Assembly: GCF_014377975.1 (NCBI RefSeq)
Contig: NZ_JACMOO010000023.1
Coordinates: 1-38,598, forward strand
DNA from: Ferruginibacter sp.
GTDB lineage: Bacteria > Bacteroidota > Bacteroidia > Chitinophagales > Chitinophagaceae
Direction of reading: 5' to 3'
DNA length: 38,598 bases
Part shown: one piece after another, positions 25,641 through 34,711 of the stretch
Numbering within the stretch: position 1 is the first letter of the stretch
Layout: each line of letters begins with the position of its first letter
Made by a program: the position numbers and the translations under genes
Notes under the pieces: generated by a model
What the model was told of the DNA's origin: nothing
Databases searched by the model: none
What the model saw: the letters and a program-made list of their open reading frames with translations, nothing else

Positions 25641-25648
25641 TTTATACA

Positions 25649-26350
25649 ATGGAAAATATCAACAAACCTTCCACGTCTATAAAAAACTGGGCTGTAGACG
25701 ACAGGCCAAGAGAGAAGTTGTTATTAAAAGGAGCTGCCGTTTTAAGCGATTCAGAATTGCTTGCAATTTTGATAAACAATGGTAGCAAAGAAAAGTCAGC
25801 GGTTGAACTTGCCAAAGAAGTATTACATCTGGGTGGTCATAACCTAAACGAATTGGGCAAACTTTCTTTAAAAGAACTACAAAAAATAAAAGGAATCGGG
25901 ATAGCAAAAGCCATTACCATTGCGGCTGCTTTGGAAATTGGCCGGAGAAGGCATGCCTCGGCTGCATTGGAAAAAACTGTAATTAAAACAAGCGGCGACA
26001 TTGCTCAATATTTACGGACTAGCATTAAAGATTTTAATTATGAAGTATTTGCGGTTTTGTTTTTAAACAAAGCAAATAAAATCAACCATTTTGAAATTAT
26101 AAGCCGCGGAGGATTAACGGGCACTGTGGCAGACCCAAGAATAATTTTAAAAATTGCGCTGGAACAGGAAGCCACTTCCATTATCCTTTGTCACAATCAC
26201 CCATCCGGAAATTTGAAACCTAGTAAAGCGGATGAAGAGCTTACCCAAAAAATAAAAACAGCCGCTCATTACCTGGACATTTTAGTAATGGATCACCTGA
26301 TTGTAAGCGAAGAAGGTTACTATAGTTTTTCCGATGGCGGCCTTTTATAA
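25649..26350 (+). CDS. radC: RadC-family JAB/MPN domain protein
   Basis: 233 residues, the usual length. The N-terminal half contains a UPF0758/helix-hairpin-helix-like region (SDSELLAILINNGSKEKSAV, LQKIKGIGIAKAITIAAALE); the C-terminal half is the JAB1/MPN metalloprotease-like fold with the signature LCHNHPSGNLKPSKADE. Despite the name, no DNA-repair role has been shown for the family; in some species it is competence-induced. Immediately divergent from prs and convergent with the DUF3467 gene 22 bp away. Confidence 0.95.
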   Translation: MENINKPSTSIKNWAVDDRPREKLLLKGAAVLSDSELLAILINNGSKEKSAVELAKEVLHLGGHNLNELGKLSLKELQKIKGIGIAKAITIAAALEIGRRRHASAALEKTVIKTSGDIAQYLRTSIKDFNYEVFAVLFLNKANKINHFEIISRGGLTGTVADPRIILKIALEQEATSIILCHNHPSGNLKPSKADEELTQKIKTAAHYLDILVMDHLIVSEEGYYSFSDGGLL

Positions 26351-26372
26351 TTGTACAAAAAATAGTACTTAT

Positions 26373-26684
26373 TTATGCCTGCGCAGTAGGTCCCCCGAAA
26401 GTAAAAGGAATTTCCAGCGCTTCCATATCCTGTATGGTTCCATTGGCAGTTTCAAACTTTTTTACGTTTTCTATTATTGCTTTCATAAATCGCTTTGCAT
26501 GAAAGGGAGTTAAAATAATACGGCTTTTTACTTTGCTTTTTGGTGTACCAGGCATTACGTTTACAAAGTCCATAATAAACTCTGCATGGCTATGGGTAAT
26601 AATAACCAGGTTGGCATACTGGCCTTCGGATACCTCTTCTGATATCTCAATATTTATTTGATTTGGAACCTGCTGATCGGGCAT
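26373..26684 (-). CDS. DUF3467 protein
   Basis: 103 residues, small and soluble. The pattern IEISEEVSEGQYANLVIITH, SHAEFIMDFVNVMPGTPK, SRIILTPFHAKRFMKAI and the final IPFTFGGPTA is that of DUF3467, a widespread Bacteroidota family of unknown function. A TACTTTTG -7 element lies 49 bp upstream, so it is probably a single-gene unit. It is convergent with radC. Confidence 0.9.
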   Translation of the reverse strand: MPDQQVPNQINIEISEEVSEGQYANLVIITHSHAEFIMDFVNVMPGTPKSKVKSRIILTPFHAKRFMKAIIENVKKFETANGTIQDMEALEIPFTFGGPTAQA

Positions 26685-26732
26685 ATTAAAATTTTAAAAG
26701 TGGTTACGGTAATTAATAGTATCACTGCCCGA

Positions 26733-26740
26733 CAAAAGTA
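26733..26740 (-). promoter_or_regulatory. -7 element for the DUF3467 gene
   Basis: TACTTTTG on the minus strand (TAnnTTTG), leaving a leader of about 43 nt before the start codon at 26684. No TTTG box at 19 bp. Confidence 0.4.
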
Positions 26741-26813
26741 TGAAATAGCCATTATAAAATTTTAACTACTTCTGTTTTCAATAAAATCATTCAAAACATT
26801 TTAGCCCACAATA

Positions 26814-28925
26814 TTAAAAACGATACTGAAGCTGTATTTTTATTTCAGATTTTTTATTACTAGGTATCTCATCAAGCCCGCTACCAATGTTCTTTTTATC
26901 TTTATAAATGGTTTGCGCCCATCTTAACCACACTGTAAATTTCTTATTCAAATCATAATTAAAATTGAAGTAATACCTAAACCCTTTATCGTAAAAAACT
27001 GGTATAGAGTAACTGTACAATACATCATTTTCATACGCATATAAGCGGCTGTCATAACCCCCTGTTTCAAAATATTGCAAGCGTACACCTATTGAATATT
27101 TTTTTAGCATGGACTTATAAATTATATCCACAAAAGATAAGAAACCATTTTGCGCATCTTGCCCTTTTTTATCAAACCAAACCATTTCTACCCGATTGCG
27201 AAAAGTAATGGCAGAATTTATTTTATAACTTACCTGCGCCCTTAAATTCTGTTTTGGTTTACTTACCACCGGAGAGAAAGGAAGTATATCCGGATTAAAA
27301 TTTTTAGATTTTGATTCGGTATGATACCGTAAATATATTTCCAGTTGCTTATTGGGTTTGTAAGTTGTTTGCAACAGGTAATCTGCACCAACTGATGGCG
27401 CATCGGTTAAATATTTCAGCCACGGAAATTTATATAAATCAGCATAGGCATCAATGCGCCAAAAATCATTTGGCCGCATACTGATACCACCAAACATGCC
27501 TGTTTCATTGTTGGGAACCGTATTTTCTGTAAAGGCATTGGAATATAAAGACTGGTATTTTTTTGAAATATTCCGGTATAAAAAACTCATATCAACATTG
27601 GCATCCACACTAATGAGTAATCCATTTACAAAGGCTTTCGCAAAATTATTGCTCACTGCCGCCTCACCAAAAAAATGTATATTTTTAAAAGTATAACTGT
27701 AATCGATACTGTAATTACCCAATTTATTTCCTGTAAGCGCATAAATATTATAAGGCACTACTGCTTTAAATATTGGGAGCTGAAAATGATACTGAATGGC
27801 ATTAAACCCGATATGAAAATTATTTTTAGTATACCCAAAATTTTCGCCAAAAGTAAGTTGTTGCTGAACCCCTTTATTGTATGTTTCATTTTTGGTTCTG
27901 TGCAGTCCCGATGTTTGTAAGGAGGTAATAAAGTTGTCGTTGTTTATAGTATCTGCTACAAAATTTGCATCTACTTTTTTGTAAGATGCAAAAAAAGTTG
28001 CTTCCCAATTATTTTTTCCAATGGTAATCCCTGCGCCTCTGTGAAAATATATTTCACCCGCAGAGTTATAAGGACGCAAAACGGATAACTGTCTTTTGAT
28101 ACCGGTTATATTAGCACTTTTTCTAAAAGCCAGGCTTTGCCACTGAATTAAACCCTGCCCCATGTTAACCGTAAAATCGCCCAGCGCCAATTGTTTTATG
28201 ATGCCGAGGTTGTGTACAAAAATATGTGCTGAATAAAAATCAAATCCCTTTTTTTGTGTTCCTTTAAAAAATTCCTCTCCTGCATCCTTTTCTGCCAGAA
28301 TACCATATTGCAAAATATTTTTATATTGGTATTTGTAACGCACAAATAGTTTCTGAGGCGATCCTGGATAAAAATTTGGCGCAGCTGTTTCATTTAATCT
28401 GTACCCTTTCGATTGCTCCATAACCTGCGATACTCTTATCAGCATTGACCTGTTTCCACCACTGAGCCGCTCGCTCATTGAACTTGCTATTTCTATCTTG
28501 CTACTAATTGTTATAATTGAACGCAGTCGGTTTATAAGGCCAATACTCCATCCCGGAACCGCCTGTAATTCGTACATGTTTATGAAGTTGCCTAATAAAT
28601 TTCGATAGGCTATTAAGTTTTGAATCTGCATGGGGGAAACGATCACCAATTCTTTCAATAGTGCAGCATCAGCCGTATTAAGATTTACAGGATCTTTTAA
28701 AAAATGTTGCATTGACTGCAAAAAAGAATCATCTTCTGTTTCCGCATCATCATTGCTTTCTGTGATGGCTTCCAACTGCTGTTCTCCAGTAACAGTGGGT
28801 ATTTCAGGTAGCTGCGCACTTAATAAATCTGGTAATAAAAATAATCCCATCACCCATAAAAAATATTTACCACTGCCAGTAATCGCCAGTAAAAAATAGG
28901 GAGTATCTTTTTTACGATTATTCAT
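26814..28925 (-). CDS. helix-hairpin-helix protein with outer-membrane beta-barrel-like C-terminus
   Basis: 703 residues from the ATG at 28925, which overlaps the end of the upstream gene by 8 bp. Order: basic start, hydrophobic export segment (about 20-37), an acidic low-complexity linker (ESNDDAETEDDS), a ComEA-like double helix-hairpin-helix region (about 82-141; VNLNTADAALLKELV ... MYELQAVPGWSIGLINRL), then about 540 residues of alternating aromatic strands ending in KIQLQYRF, a typical outer-membrane C-terminal strand with final Phe. The first hairpin lacks the GIG of ComEA. Function unknown; a nucleic-acid-binding domain on the periplasmic side of a barrel suggests DNA handling or uptake, but that is inference. 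Confidence 0.78.
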   Translation of the reverse strand: MNNRKKDTPYFLLAITGSGKYFLWVMGLFLLPDLLSAQLPEIPTVTGEQQLEAITESNDDAETEDDSFLQSMQHFLKDPVNLNTADAALLKELVIVSPMQIQNLIAYRNLLGNFINMYELQAVPGWSIGLINRLRSIITISSKIEIASSMSERLSGGNRSMLIRVSQVMEQSKGYRLNETAAPNFYPGSPQKLFVRYKYQYKNILQYGILAEKDAGEEFFKGTQKKGFDFYSAHIFVHNLGIIKQLALGDFTVNMGQGLIQWQSLAFRKSANITGIKRQLSVLRPYNSAGEIYFHRGAGITIGKNNWEATFFASYKKVDANFVADTINNDNFITSLQTSGLHRTKNETYNKGVQQQLTFGENFGYTKNNFHIGFNAIQYHFQLPIFKAVVPYNIYALTGNKLGNYSIDYSYTFKNIHFFGEAAVSNNFAKAFVNGLLISVDANVDMSFLYRNISKKYQSLYSNAFTENTVPNNETGMFGGISMRPNDFWRIDAYADLYKFPWLKYLTDAPSVGADYLLQTTYKPNKQLEIYLRYHTESKSKNFNPDILPFSPVVSKPKQNLRAQVSYKINSAITFRNRVEMVWFDKKGQDAQNGFLSFVDIIYKSMLKKYSIGVRLQYFETGGYDSRLYAYENDVLYSYSIPVFYDKGFRYYFNFNYDLNKKFTVWLRWAQTIYKDKKNIGSGLDEIPSNKKSEIKIQLQYRF

Positions 28926-29757
28926 TATCAGCGGTTTTAGCGGCCTTTCCAATATTCATTATTAATAATAACCCGGGCGATAAACCCAGTTGCGGATGAA
29001 AACTACCTGTAACATCTAACCTTAAATTATTCCAGGCAACACCAAAACCAGCGTAGCCAGCTGAAGTAGCAGATGCAATGCCTGCCCTTGCAAAAAACTG
29101 TTTCATAAAATGATACTGAATACCCGTATTAATATTCACGGGTAAATTTTCTTCCTTCACAATTTCAGTACCGATAAAAAAATTTTCGTTCACATCATAG
29201 CCTGCTCCAACAGTAACTGCAGCAGTAAGTTTTTCATTGGTTTTTGAAAATTTTCCACCAACCGGATTGTATACATGCAGCCCCATATTCAGCTTATCCG
29301 TCAGGTGAATAATGGTACCAATTTCAACATTTACCGTACCCGCACTTTTGTAGGATGGAACGCGGTAACTATAATAATTAAACTGTATACCTACATCAAC
29401 CTTTTTACCCAAACTACGGGCGTATGCCATCCCAATTTGGCTTTCAGTAAAGTTTTTGAAACCACTGTACTTAACATTAAAACCGAAATGACCGTTATTG
29501 GTAGCAATAGCCACTGCTGCAGCATACATGCTGGTGGCTGTTAATAAAAACCGCCTTTCGCCATACACTCCCGCAGCCACATTTTTTACCTGAACTAAAG
29601 CTGCCTGGTTATTTAAATAAGATAAAACATCACCTTGTTGTGTACTGTAAGCTGCAACATTAGTGTAAATGGCAGATATAGGTTGCCTAAGGGATTGAGA
29701 AAACGACTGCTTTATCAAAATAATTAAAAGGGCGGCTGCAAAAATGTTTCTTTTCAA
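28918..29757 (-). CDS. outer-membrane beta-barrel protein, PorV/PorQ-like style
   Basis: 279 residues. A signal peptide (KRNIFAAALLIILIKQSFSQ) precedes repeated amphipathic strands (GHFGFNVKYSGFKNF, KKVDVGIQFNYYSYRVP, NEKLTAAVTVGAGYDVNENF). The layout, with early NNQAALVQVKNVAAGVYGERRF, recalls PorV/PorQ-type FadL-like barrels of Bacteroidota, but I cannot assign it to a named family. The only fitting start is TTG at 29757: an in-frame stop lies close upstream and the next ATG is inside the protein. It is co-transcribed with the HhH-barrel gene (8-bp overlap) and divergent from folD. Confidence 0.75.
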   Translation of the reverse strand: MKRNIFAAALLIILIKQSFSQSLRQPISAIYTNVAAYSTQQGDVLSYLNNQAALVQVKNVAAGVYGERRFLLTATSMYAAAVAIATNNGHFGFNVKYSGFKNFTESQIGMAYARSLGKKVDVGIQFNYYSYRVPSYKSAGTVNVEIGTIIHLTDKLNMGLHVYNPVGGKFSKTNEKLTAAVTVGAGYDVNENFFIGTEIVKEENLPVNINTGIQYHFMKQFFARAGIASATSAGYAGFGVAWNNLRLDVTGSFHPQLGLSPGLLLIMNIGKAAKTADNE

Positions 29758-29826
29758 GACGCTACTGATTTAACAATAGTAATATAACAATAATTTTTCA
29801 CCTGAAATAGTTTTCTCAATAGTAGT

Positions 29827-29834
29827 TACTTTTG
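29827..29834 (+). promoter_or_regulatory. -7 element for folD
   Basis: TACTTTTG ends 4 bp before the folD ATG at 29839, so transcription would begin at or next to the start codon, implying a leaderless or near-leaderless mRNA. No TTTG box at 19 bp; the fit rests on the -7 element. Confidence 0.5.
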
Positions 29835-29838
29835 CATC

Positions 29839-30711
29839 ATGCAAATTTTAGATGGAAAAATTGTATCGCAGGCTGTAAAAGATGCAATAAAAATTAAAAC
29901 CGATGCATTAAAAAGTGCGGGCAAAAAAACGCCTCACCTCGCCGCGATTTTAATTGGCAGCAATGGTGCCAGTGAAACCTACGTGGCCAGTAAAGTAAAA
30001 AATTGTAAAGAAGTTGGTTTTAAAAGTTCACTGATCAGGCTACCGGAAACCGTTGATGAGGCAACACTGGTAACTGCAATTGAACAGTTGAATGCGGATG
30101 GTGATGTGGATGGAATACTTGTTCAATTGCCACTGCCAAAGCAAATCAGCGAAGCAAAAATTATCAGTCTTATTCATCCGGATAAAGACGTAGATGGTTT
30201 TCACCCGATGAGTATTGGTAAGATGGTGCAGGGTTTACCCACTTTTATTCCGGCTACGCCATATGGCATTTTACTGATGCTGGAACATTATAAAATTGAC
30301 ACCAAGGGCAAACATGCCGTGGTAATTGGGCGAAGTAATATTGTTGGAAGGCCCATCAGTATTTTATTAAGCCGCAATACTTACCCTGGTAATTGTACGG
30401 TTACCGTTTGCCACAGTCATACACATAACCTCAGGGAAATTTGTTTGCAGGCCGATATTATTGTAGCAGCCCTGGGCATACCTGGCTTCTTAAAAGCCGA
30501 TATGGTAAAAGAAAATACGGTGGTAATTGACGTAGGAATTACAAGGGTAAAAGATATCACAAAAAAATCGGGCTTTGCCATTAAGGGTGATGTTGATTTT
30601 GTAAACGTAGCACCAAAATGCAGTTACATAACGCCGGTTCCCGGTGGTGTAGGATTAATGACCATTGCAGCGTTACTGATGAATACTTACAATGCGTGTG
30701 AACAAAAATAA
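29839..30711 (+). CDS. folD: bifunctional methylenetetrahydrofolate dehydrogenase / methenyltetrahydrofolate cyclohydrolase
   Basis: 290 residues, the usual length. Interconverts 5,10-methylene-, 5,10-methenyl- and 10-formyl-tetrahydrofolate with NADP. Visible: [17 protein letters not shown] with the catalytic Tyr and Lys, [28 protein letters not shown] with the active-site Asp, [14 protein letters not shown], the nucleotide-binding [17 protein letters not shown] and C-terminal [15 protein letters not shown]. No riboswitch space is present, as the -7 box is right at the start. queE follows after a 125-bp gap. Confidence 0.97.
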   Translation: MQILDGKIVSQAVKDAIKIKTDALKSAGKKTPHLAAILIGSNGASETYVASKVKNCKEVGFKSSLIRLPETVDEATLVTAIEQLNADGDVDGILVQLPLPKQISEAKIISLIHPDKDVDGFHPMSIGKMVQGLPTFIPATPYGILLMLEHYKIDTKGKHAVVIGRSNIVGRPISILLSRNTYPGNCTVTVCHSHTHNLREICLQADIIVAALGIPGFLKADMVKENTVVIDVGITRVKDITKKSGFAIKGDVDFVNVAPKCSYITPVPGGVGLMTIAALLMNTYNACEQK

Positions 30712-30816
30712 TTATTGTGTCACCAGCAGTTGTTTATCAATCAGCATCGTTGTGTCACTCACTTTTACCGCATACCTCCCGGGATCTTTCACCGCAGCGT
30801 ACCGGTAAACTTTCAT
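30712..30816 (-). pseudogene. short C-terminal protein remnant on the opposite strand
   Basis: Between folD and queE a minus frame of 34 codons reads MKVYRYAAVKDPGRYAVKV followed by SDTTMLIDKQLLVTQ-stop. The alternating strand pattern and codon use look like the last strands of a secreted beta-sandwich protein; a TAA lies three codons upstream of the ATG. It may be the tail of a lost gene, or a tiny gene. The longer plus-strand start of queE (30717) runs antisense through it and reads as a shadow. Confidence 0.35.
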
Positions 30817-30836
30817 TTCGAATTATTAATATAAAA

Positions 30837-31460
30837 ATGACTCAGACTTATTCAGCTAAATCACGACAACTTCCTGTAATGGAGCACTTCTACACCATAC
30901 AGGGTGAAGGCGGCCACCAGGGCAGGGCAGCTTATTTTATCCGCCTGGGGGGATGCGATGTAGGTTGTGTCTGGTGCGATGTAAAAGATAGCTGGGATGC
31001 GGCAAAACATCCATTAATAGCAGTGGACGAACTTATTAAAACAGTTGCTGCAACCCCCGCCAAACTGGTGGTAATTACAGGTGGCGAACCTTTAATGCAC
31101 AACTTAACAGCGCTTACGGCTTCCTTGCAGGCAAAGGGTTTTGAAACCAATATTGAAACCTCCGGCGCCCATCCATTAAGCGGCAACTGGAACTGGATCT
31201 GTTTATCGCCAAAAAAATTTAAAGCACCGCTGCCGGAAGTAATTCCATTTGCTCATGAATTAAAAGTGGTAATTTTTAATCAGTCAGATTTTGCCTGGGC
31301 AGAAAAATATGCAGCACAGGTGAACCCGCATTGCAAATTATATTTACAACCCGAATGGGACAAGGCCTCCATCGTTACGCCGCTGATTATTGATTATATT
31401 AAAGCGCATCCCCAATGGCAACTTTCGTTGCAGATACACAAATACATTAATGTACCATAA
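30837..31460 (+). CDS. queE: 7-carboxy-7-deazaguanine synthase
   Basis: 207 residues from the ATG at 30837 (MTQTYSAKSRQLPVMEHFYT), a radical-SAM enzyme of queuosine/7-deazaguanine synthesis that converts 6-carboxytetrahydropterin. The cluster-binding motif is GGCDVGCVWCDVKDSWD (C-x3-C-x2-C); FYTIQGEGGHQGRAAYFIRL before it and VVITGGEPLMHN after it are family signatures. The upstream extension to 30717 is not family-like. No other queuosine gene (queC, queD, queF) is in the window, so the pathway is not clustered here. Confidence 0.93.
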   Translation: MTQTYSAKSRQLPVMEHFYTIQGEGGHQGRAAYFIRLGGCDVGCVWCDVKDSWDAAKHPLIAVDELIKTVAATPAKLVVITGGEPLMHNLTALTASLQAKGFETNIETSGAHPLSGNWNWICLSPKKFKAPLPEVIPFAHELKVVIFNQSDFAWAEKYAAQVNPHCKLYLQPEWDKASIVTPLIIDYIKAHPQWQLSLQIHKYINVP

Positions 31461-31557
31461 ATCAAAAAGCAAAAAGCTTTCACCGTTTGGAACTTTAACA
31501 GCCATCATAATTTTTTCTTTTTAATTCGTTTTACCTTCATCTTACAATTAATGGTAA

Positions 31558-33492
31558 ATGACAATCAAAAAAAACATTTTTAATAAGGCAATTCTGCTAA
31601 TAGTTATATCATTATTTGTTTCGGCTGTAAGCCTTGGCCAGTGGTACGATCCCGAAAAAGTAAATAAAAAAGCTTACGCCATTTATGAATCGGCGTATCA
31701 AAATGCCCTGGATCAAAAATATGATGCTGCCATTGCCAACATTGATAAAGCAATTGCCATTGACCCAAAATTTGTAGAAGCCTGGTTAACAAAAGCAGGT
31801 ATTTATGCCGACCGCAAAAAATATGATTCTTCTGTAATTAATTTTGAAGCCGCATTGAAATTGGATGCAGTTTTTGCAAAAACATATTTGCTCCCCTACT
31901 CCATTTCGCTTGCAGGTATGGGTCAATTTCAAAAAGCATTAATGGCAGTTACTGAATTTTTAACCAATCCCACTTTAAATGCGCAAAGCATAAAGGCAGG
32001 TAACTACCGTAAAAGCACCTACGAATTTGCCATTGACTATGATAAAAAACATCCGGTAAAAAATTATGTTTTTGCACGGAAAAACTTGGGAGACAGTGTT
32101 AATTCAGATGCCCTTGAATATTATCCTTCACTGACCATTGATGGCAAAAAATTAATTTTTACCCGGCGTATTGCAGGCGATGAAGACTTTTATGAATGCG
32201 ACCTGGTGGATGGAAAATGGAGTAAAGCAAAACCGCTGGGTGGAAAGGTAAATACCAATTTAAATGAAGGTGCACAAAATATTTCGCAGGATGGGGAATG
32301 GATTATTTTTACCGGCTGTAATTATCCGGAAGGCCAGGGCAGTTGTGATTTATATATTTCTTTTAAAACAAAAAACAGCTGGAGCGAAGCTGAAAATATA
32401 GGCCCCATTGTAAACACCGATTTCTGGGAATCATCTCCTTCCTTATCTCCTGATAAAAGAGATCTTTATTTTTCAAGCAATCAGTCTGGCACCTATGGTG
32501 GCAAAGACATTTGGGTAACCCACAGAAGCAATACCGGCAAATGGAGCCGGCCCGAAAACCTTGGTCCCACTATTAATACAACCGGCGATGAAAGTTGCTC
32601 TTTTATGTATGCCGATAATCAAACCTTGTTCTTCAACAGCAACGGTCATCCGGGTTATGGACAAACAGATTTATTCTTCTCAAAAAAACTAGCCGACAGT
32701 AGCTGGAGCGAACCTGAAAATTTAGGGTACCCGATTAATACCATTGACGAAGAAGGCTCTTTGATTGTTGCCGCAGATGGCAAAACAGCTTACTATGCAA
32801 GCGATGGCACAGACACCCGTGGCGGATTAGACCTGTACAGTTTTCAATTGAGGGAAGACATACAACCACCCAAAACATTGTGGGTAAAAGGAAAAGTATT
32901 TGATGCCAAAACAAAAAATGGTTTACCTTCTTCGGTTGAACTAACTGACATCAATACACGCCGTTTAGTAAGCAAGGTGCAAACCGATGAGGATGGAAAT
33001 TATTTAACTACTTTACCAGTGGGCAAAGACTATGCTTTTAATGTAAACCGAAAAGGCTATCTCTTTTTTTCCGAAAATTATAATATTGATGCCAGCAGCG
33101 ATTCGGTCTATACCGCAGATATTCCACTACAGCCCATTGAAGCCGGCGCATCCATCATTTTAAAAAATATTTTTTTCGACACAAAAAAAACAGCATTAAA
33201 ACCAGCATCCATTGTTGAACTGGATAAAGTGATTCAGTTAATGAACGATAACCCCAAACTGAAAATTTTAATAAGCGGCTATACCGATAATGTAGGCAAG
33301 CCACAAGATAACCTGGTACTTTCAAACGACCGCTCACTGGCTGTTGTAAATTACCTGCTGGCCAGTCAACAAATTGCCAGGGAACGCCTGCAGTTTAAAG
33401 GTCTTGGCATTGCAAAACCCATTGCTGATAACAACACAGAACAAGGCAAAGCACTAAACAGAAGAACGGAATTAAGTGTGATCAGCAATTAA
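31558..33492 (+). CDS. porE: PorE-like OmpA-family protein of the type IX secretion system
   Basis: 644 residues with a signal peptide (about 1-28). In order: TPR region (about 35-140; YDAAIANIDKAIAIDPKFVE), a PD40 beta-propeller (about 165-415; SPSLSPDKRDLYFSSNQSG, ENLGPTINTTGDE), a carboxypeptidase-regulatory-like beta domain (about 425-500; VKGKVFDAKTKNGLPSSVEL) and a C-terminal OmpA peptidoglycan-binding domain (about 525-640; ISGYTDNVGKPQDNLVLSNDRS, ALNRRTELSV). This domain order is that of PorE, a periplasmic type IX secretion component that binds peptidoglycan. Related OmpA/TPR/PD40 proteins exist in several copies per genome, so paralogy is possible. No other por genes are in the window. 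Confidence 0.75.
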   Translation: MTIKKNIFNKAILLIVISLFVSAVSLGQWYDPEKVNKKAYAIYESAYQNALDQKYDAAIANIDKAIAIDPKFVEAWLTKAGIYADRKKYDSSVINFEAALKLDAVFAKTYLLPYSISLAGMGQFQKALMAVTEFLTNPTLNAQSIKAGNYRKSTYEFAIDYDKKHPVKNYVFARKNLGDSVNSDALEYYPSLTIDGKKLIFTRRIAGDEDFYECDLVDGKWSKAKPLGGKVNTNLNEGAQNISQDGEWIIFTGCNYPEGQGSCDLYISFKTKNSWSEAENIGPIVNTDFWESSPSLSPDKRDLYFSSNQSGTYGGKDIWVTHRSNTGKWSRPENLGPTINTTGDESCSFMYADNQTLFFNSNGHPGYGQTDLFFSKKLADSSWSEPENLGYPINTIDEEGSLIVAADGKTAYYASDGTDTRGGLDLYSFQLREDIQPPKTLWVKGKVFDAKTKNGLPSSVELTDINTRRLVSKVQTDEDGNYLTTLPVGKDYAFNVNRKGYLFFSENYNIDASSDSVYTADIPLQPIEAGASIILKNIFFDTKKTALKPASIVELDKVIQLMNDNPKLKILISGYTDNVGKPQDNLVLSNDRSLAVVNYLLASQQIARERLQFKGLGIAKPIADNNTEQGKALNRRTELSVISN

Positions 33493-33553
33493 TAGTACGT
33501 TTTGGTAAAAAGTTTTTTATTATTGTTATACTTTTTATCAATCTGCATTTATC

Positions 33554-34654
33554 ATGTCTGATTTAGTTTATCAAATAGCCCTGACGCTGGTGCCCAATAT
33601 TGGTGATGTACATGCCAGGGCATTGGTAAATATTTATGGCGATGCACAATCTGTTTTTAAAGCTAAAAAGAAGGAACTTGAAAATATAGACGGCATTGGT
33701 ACCGTTAGGGCCGGCAGCCTGAAATCATTTACTGATTTTACCAGCTGTGAAGCCGAAATAAAATTTATTGAACAATATAAAATAACGCCGCTTTTTATAA
33801 CTGGTAAAGATTATCCCCAACGGTTATTAAACTGCTACGACAGTCCGCTGTTACTGTATTACAGAGGTACAGCTGATTTAAATACCAGCAGAATAATTTC
33901 AATTGTAGGCACCAGAAACCACAGTGAATATGGCAAAGCAGCCTGTGAAAAACTGGTAGAAGAACTACAATCGGAAAACGTGTTGATCGTGAGCGGGCTT
34001 GCCTACGGCATTGATACCATCGCCCATAAAGCAGCCTTAAAAAATAACCTGCCCACTGTGGGCGTACTGGCCCACGGCCTTGACAGAATTTATCCCCCGC
34101 AAAATAAAAACCTGGCCAAACAAATGGTAGAGCAAGGTGGACTACTTACCGAATTTTTAAAAAATACCAACCCTGATAAACAAAACTTTCCTAAACGCAA
34201 CCGCATTGTGGCGGGTATGTGCGATGCGCTGGTAGTGATAGAAAGCAGTAAAAAGGGTGGCTCTTTAATTACGGCCGAATTAGCCAATGGTTATAACAAA
34301 GATGTTTTTGCCATACCTGGCAAAACAACAGATATTAAAAGTGAAGGTTGCAATTATTTAATAAAAAATAATAAAGCTTCTTTAATTTCCGGCAGAGATG
34401 ATTTGCTTGAAATAATGAACTGGAAACCACCAACAAAACCAGCGCATAAAAAACAACGGGAATTATTTTTAGAATTTACTGCCCATGAAAAAATTGTAGT
34501 TGATATTTTGCAACAACAGGAAAGCATCCAGATAGATCAGTTGTATTTTAAAAGCGGTCTCAGCAGCAGTGCCATGGCTGCTGCATTGTTAATGCTTGAA
34601 ATGAATGGGATAGTTGACAGTTTACCTGGCAAAGTGTATAAAATAAGTGAATGA
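33554..34654 (+). CDS. dprA: DNA processing protein DprA (Smf)
   Basis: 366 residues. DprA brings RecA to incoming single-stranded DNA in natural transformation. An N-terminal HhH/SAM-like region (about 1-70; LVPNIGDVHARALVNIYG, DGIGTVRAGSLKSF) is followed by the Rossmann-like core (about 75-285) with IISIVGTRNHSEYGKAACE, VSGLAYGIDTIAHKAAL, VGVLAHGLDRIYPPQN and NRIVAGMCDALVVIESSKKG, and a winged-helix C-terminus (about 310-365). VGTR replaces the common VGSR. It lies 61 bp behind porE and 57 bp ahead of guaB, which has its own promoter. Confidence 0.95.
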   Translation: MSDLVYQIALTLVPNIGDVHARALVNIYGDAQSVFKAKKKELENIDGIGTVRAGSLKSFTDFTSCEAEIKFIEQYKITPLFITGKDYPQRLLNCYDSPLLLYYRGTADLNTSRIISIVGTRNHSEYGKAACEKLVEELQSENVLIVSGLAYGIDTIAHKAALKNNLPTVGVLAHGLDRIYPPQNKNLAKQMVEQGGLLTEFLKNTNPDKQNFPKRNRIVAGMCDALVVIESSKKGGSLITAELANGYNKDVFAIPGKTTDIKSEGCNYLIKNNKASLISGRDDLLEIMNWKPPTKPAHKKQRELFLEFTAHEKIVVDILQQQESIQIDQLYFKSGLSSSAMAAALLMLEMNGIVDSLPGKVYKISE

Positions 34655-34677
34655 ATTGGTTGAGTAATTGCTTTCGT

Positions 34678-34708
34678 TTTGGGTTAATTGATTTTTGGTA
34701 TATCTTTA
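34678..34708 (+). promoter_or_regulatory. promoter for guaB, start codon almost at the transcription start
   Basis: TTTG (34678-34681), exactly 19 bp, then TATCTTTA (34701-34708), one mismatch to TAnnTTTG. The guaB ATG is at 34712, so the message would begin at or next to the start codon. Confidence 0.65.
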
Positions 34709-34711
34709 CCC

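Noticed and set aside
29758-29838. Folate- or purine-responsive riboswitch upstream of folD
   Set aside because: Only 81 bp lie between divergent starts and the -7 box is at the ATG, leaving no leader for an aptamer.
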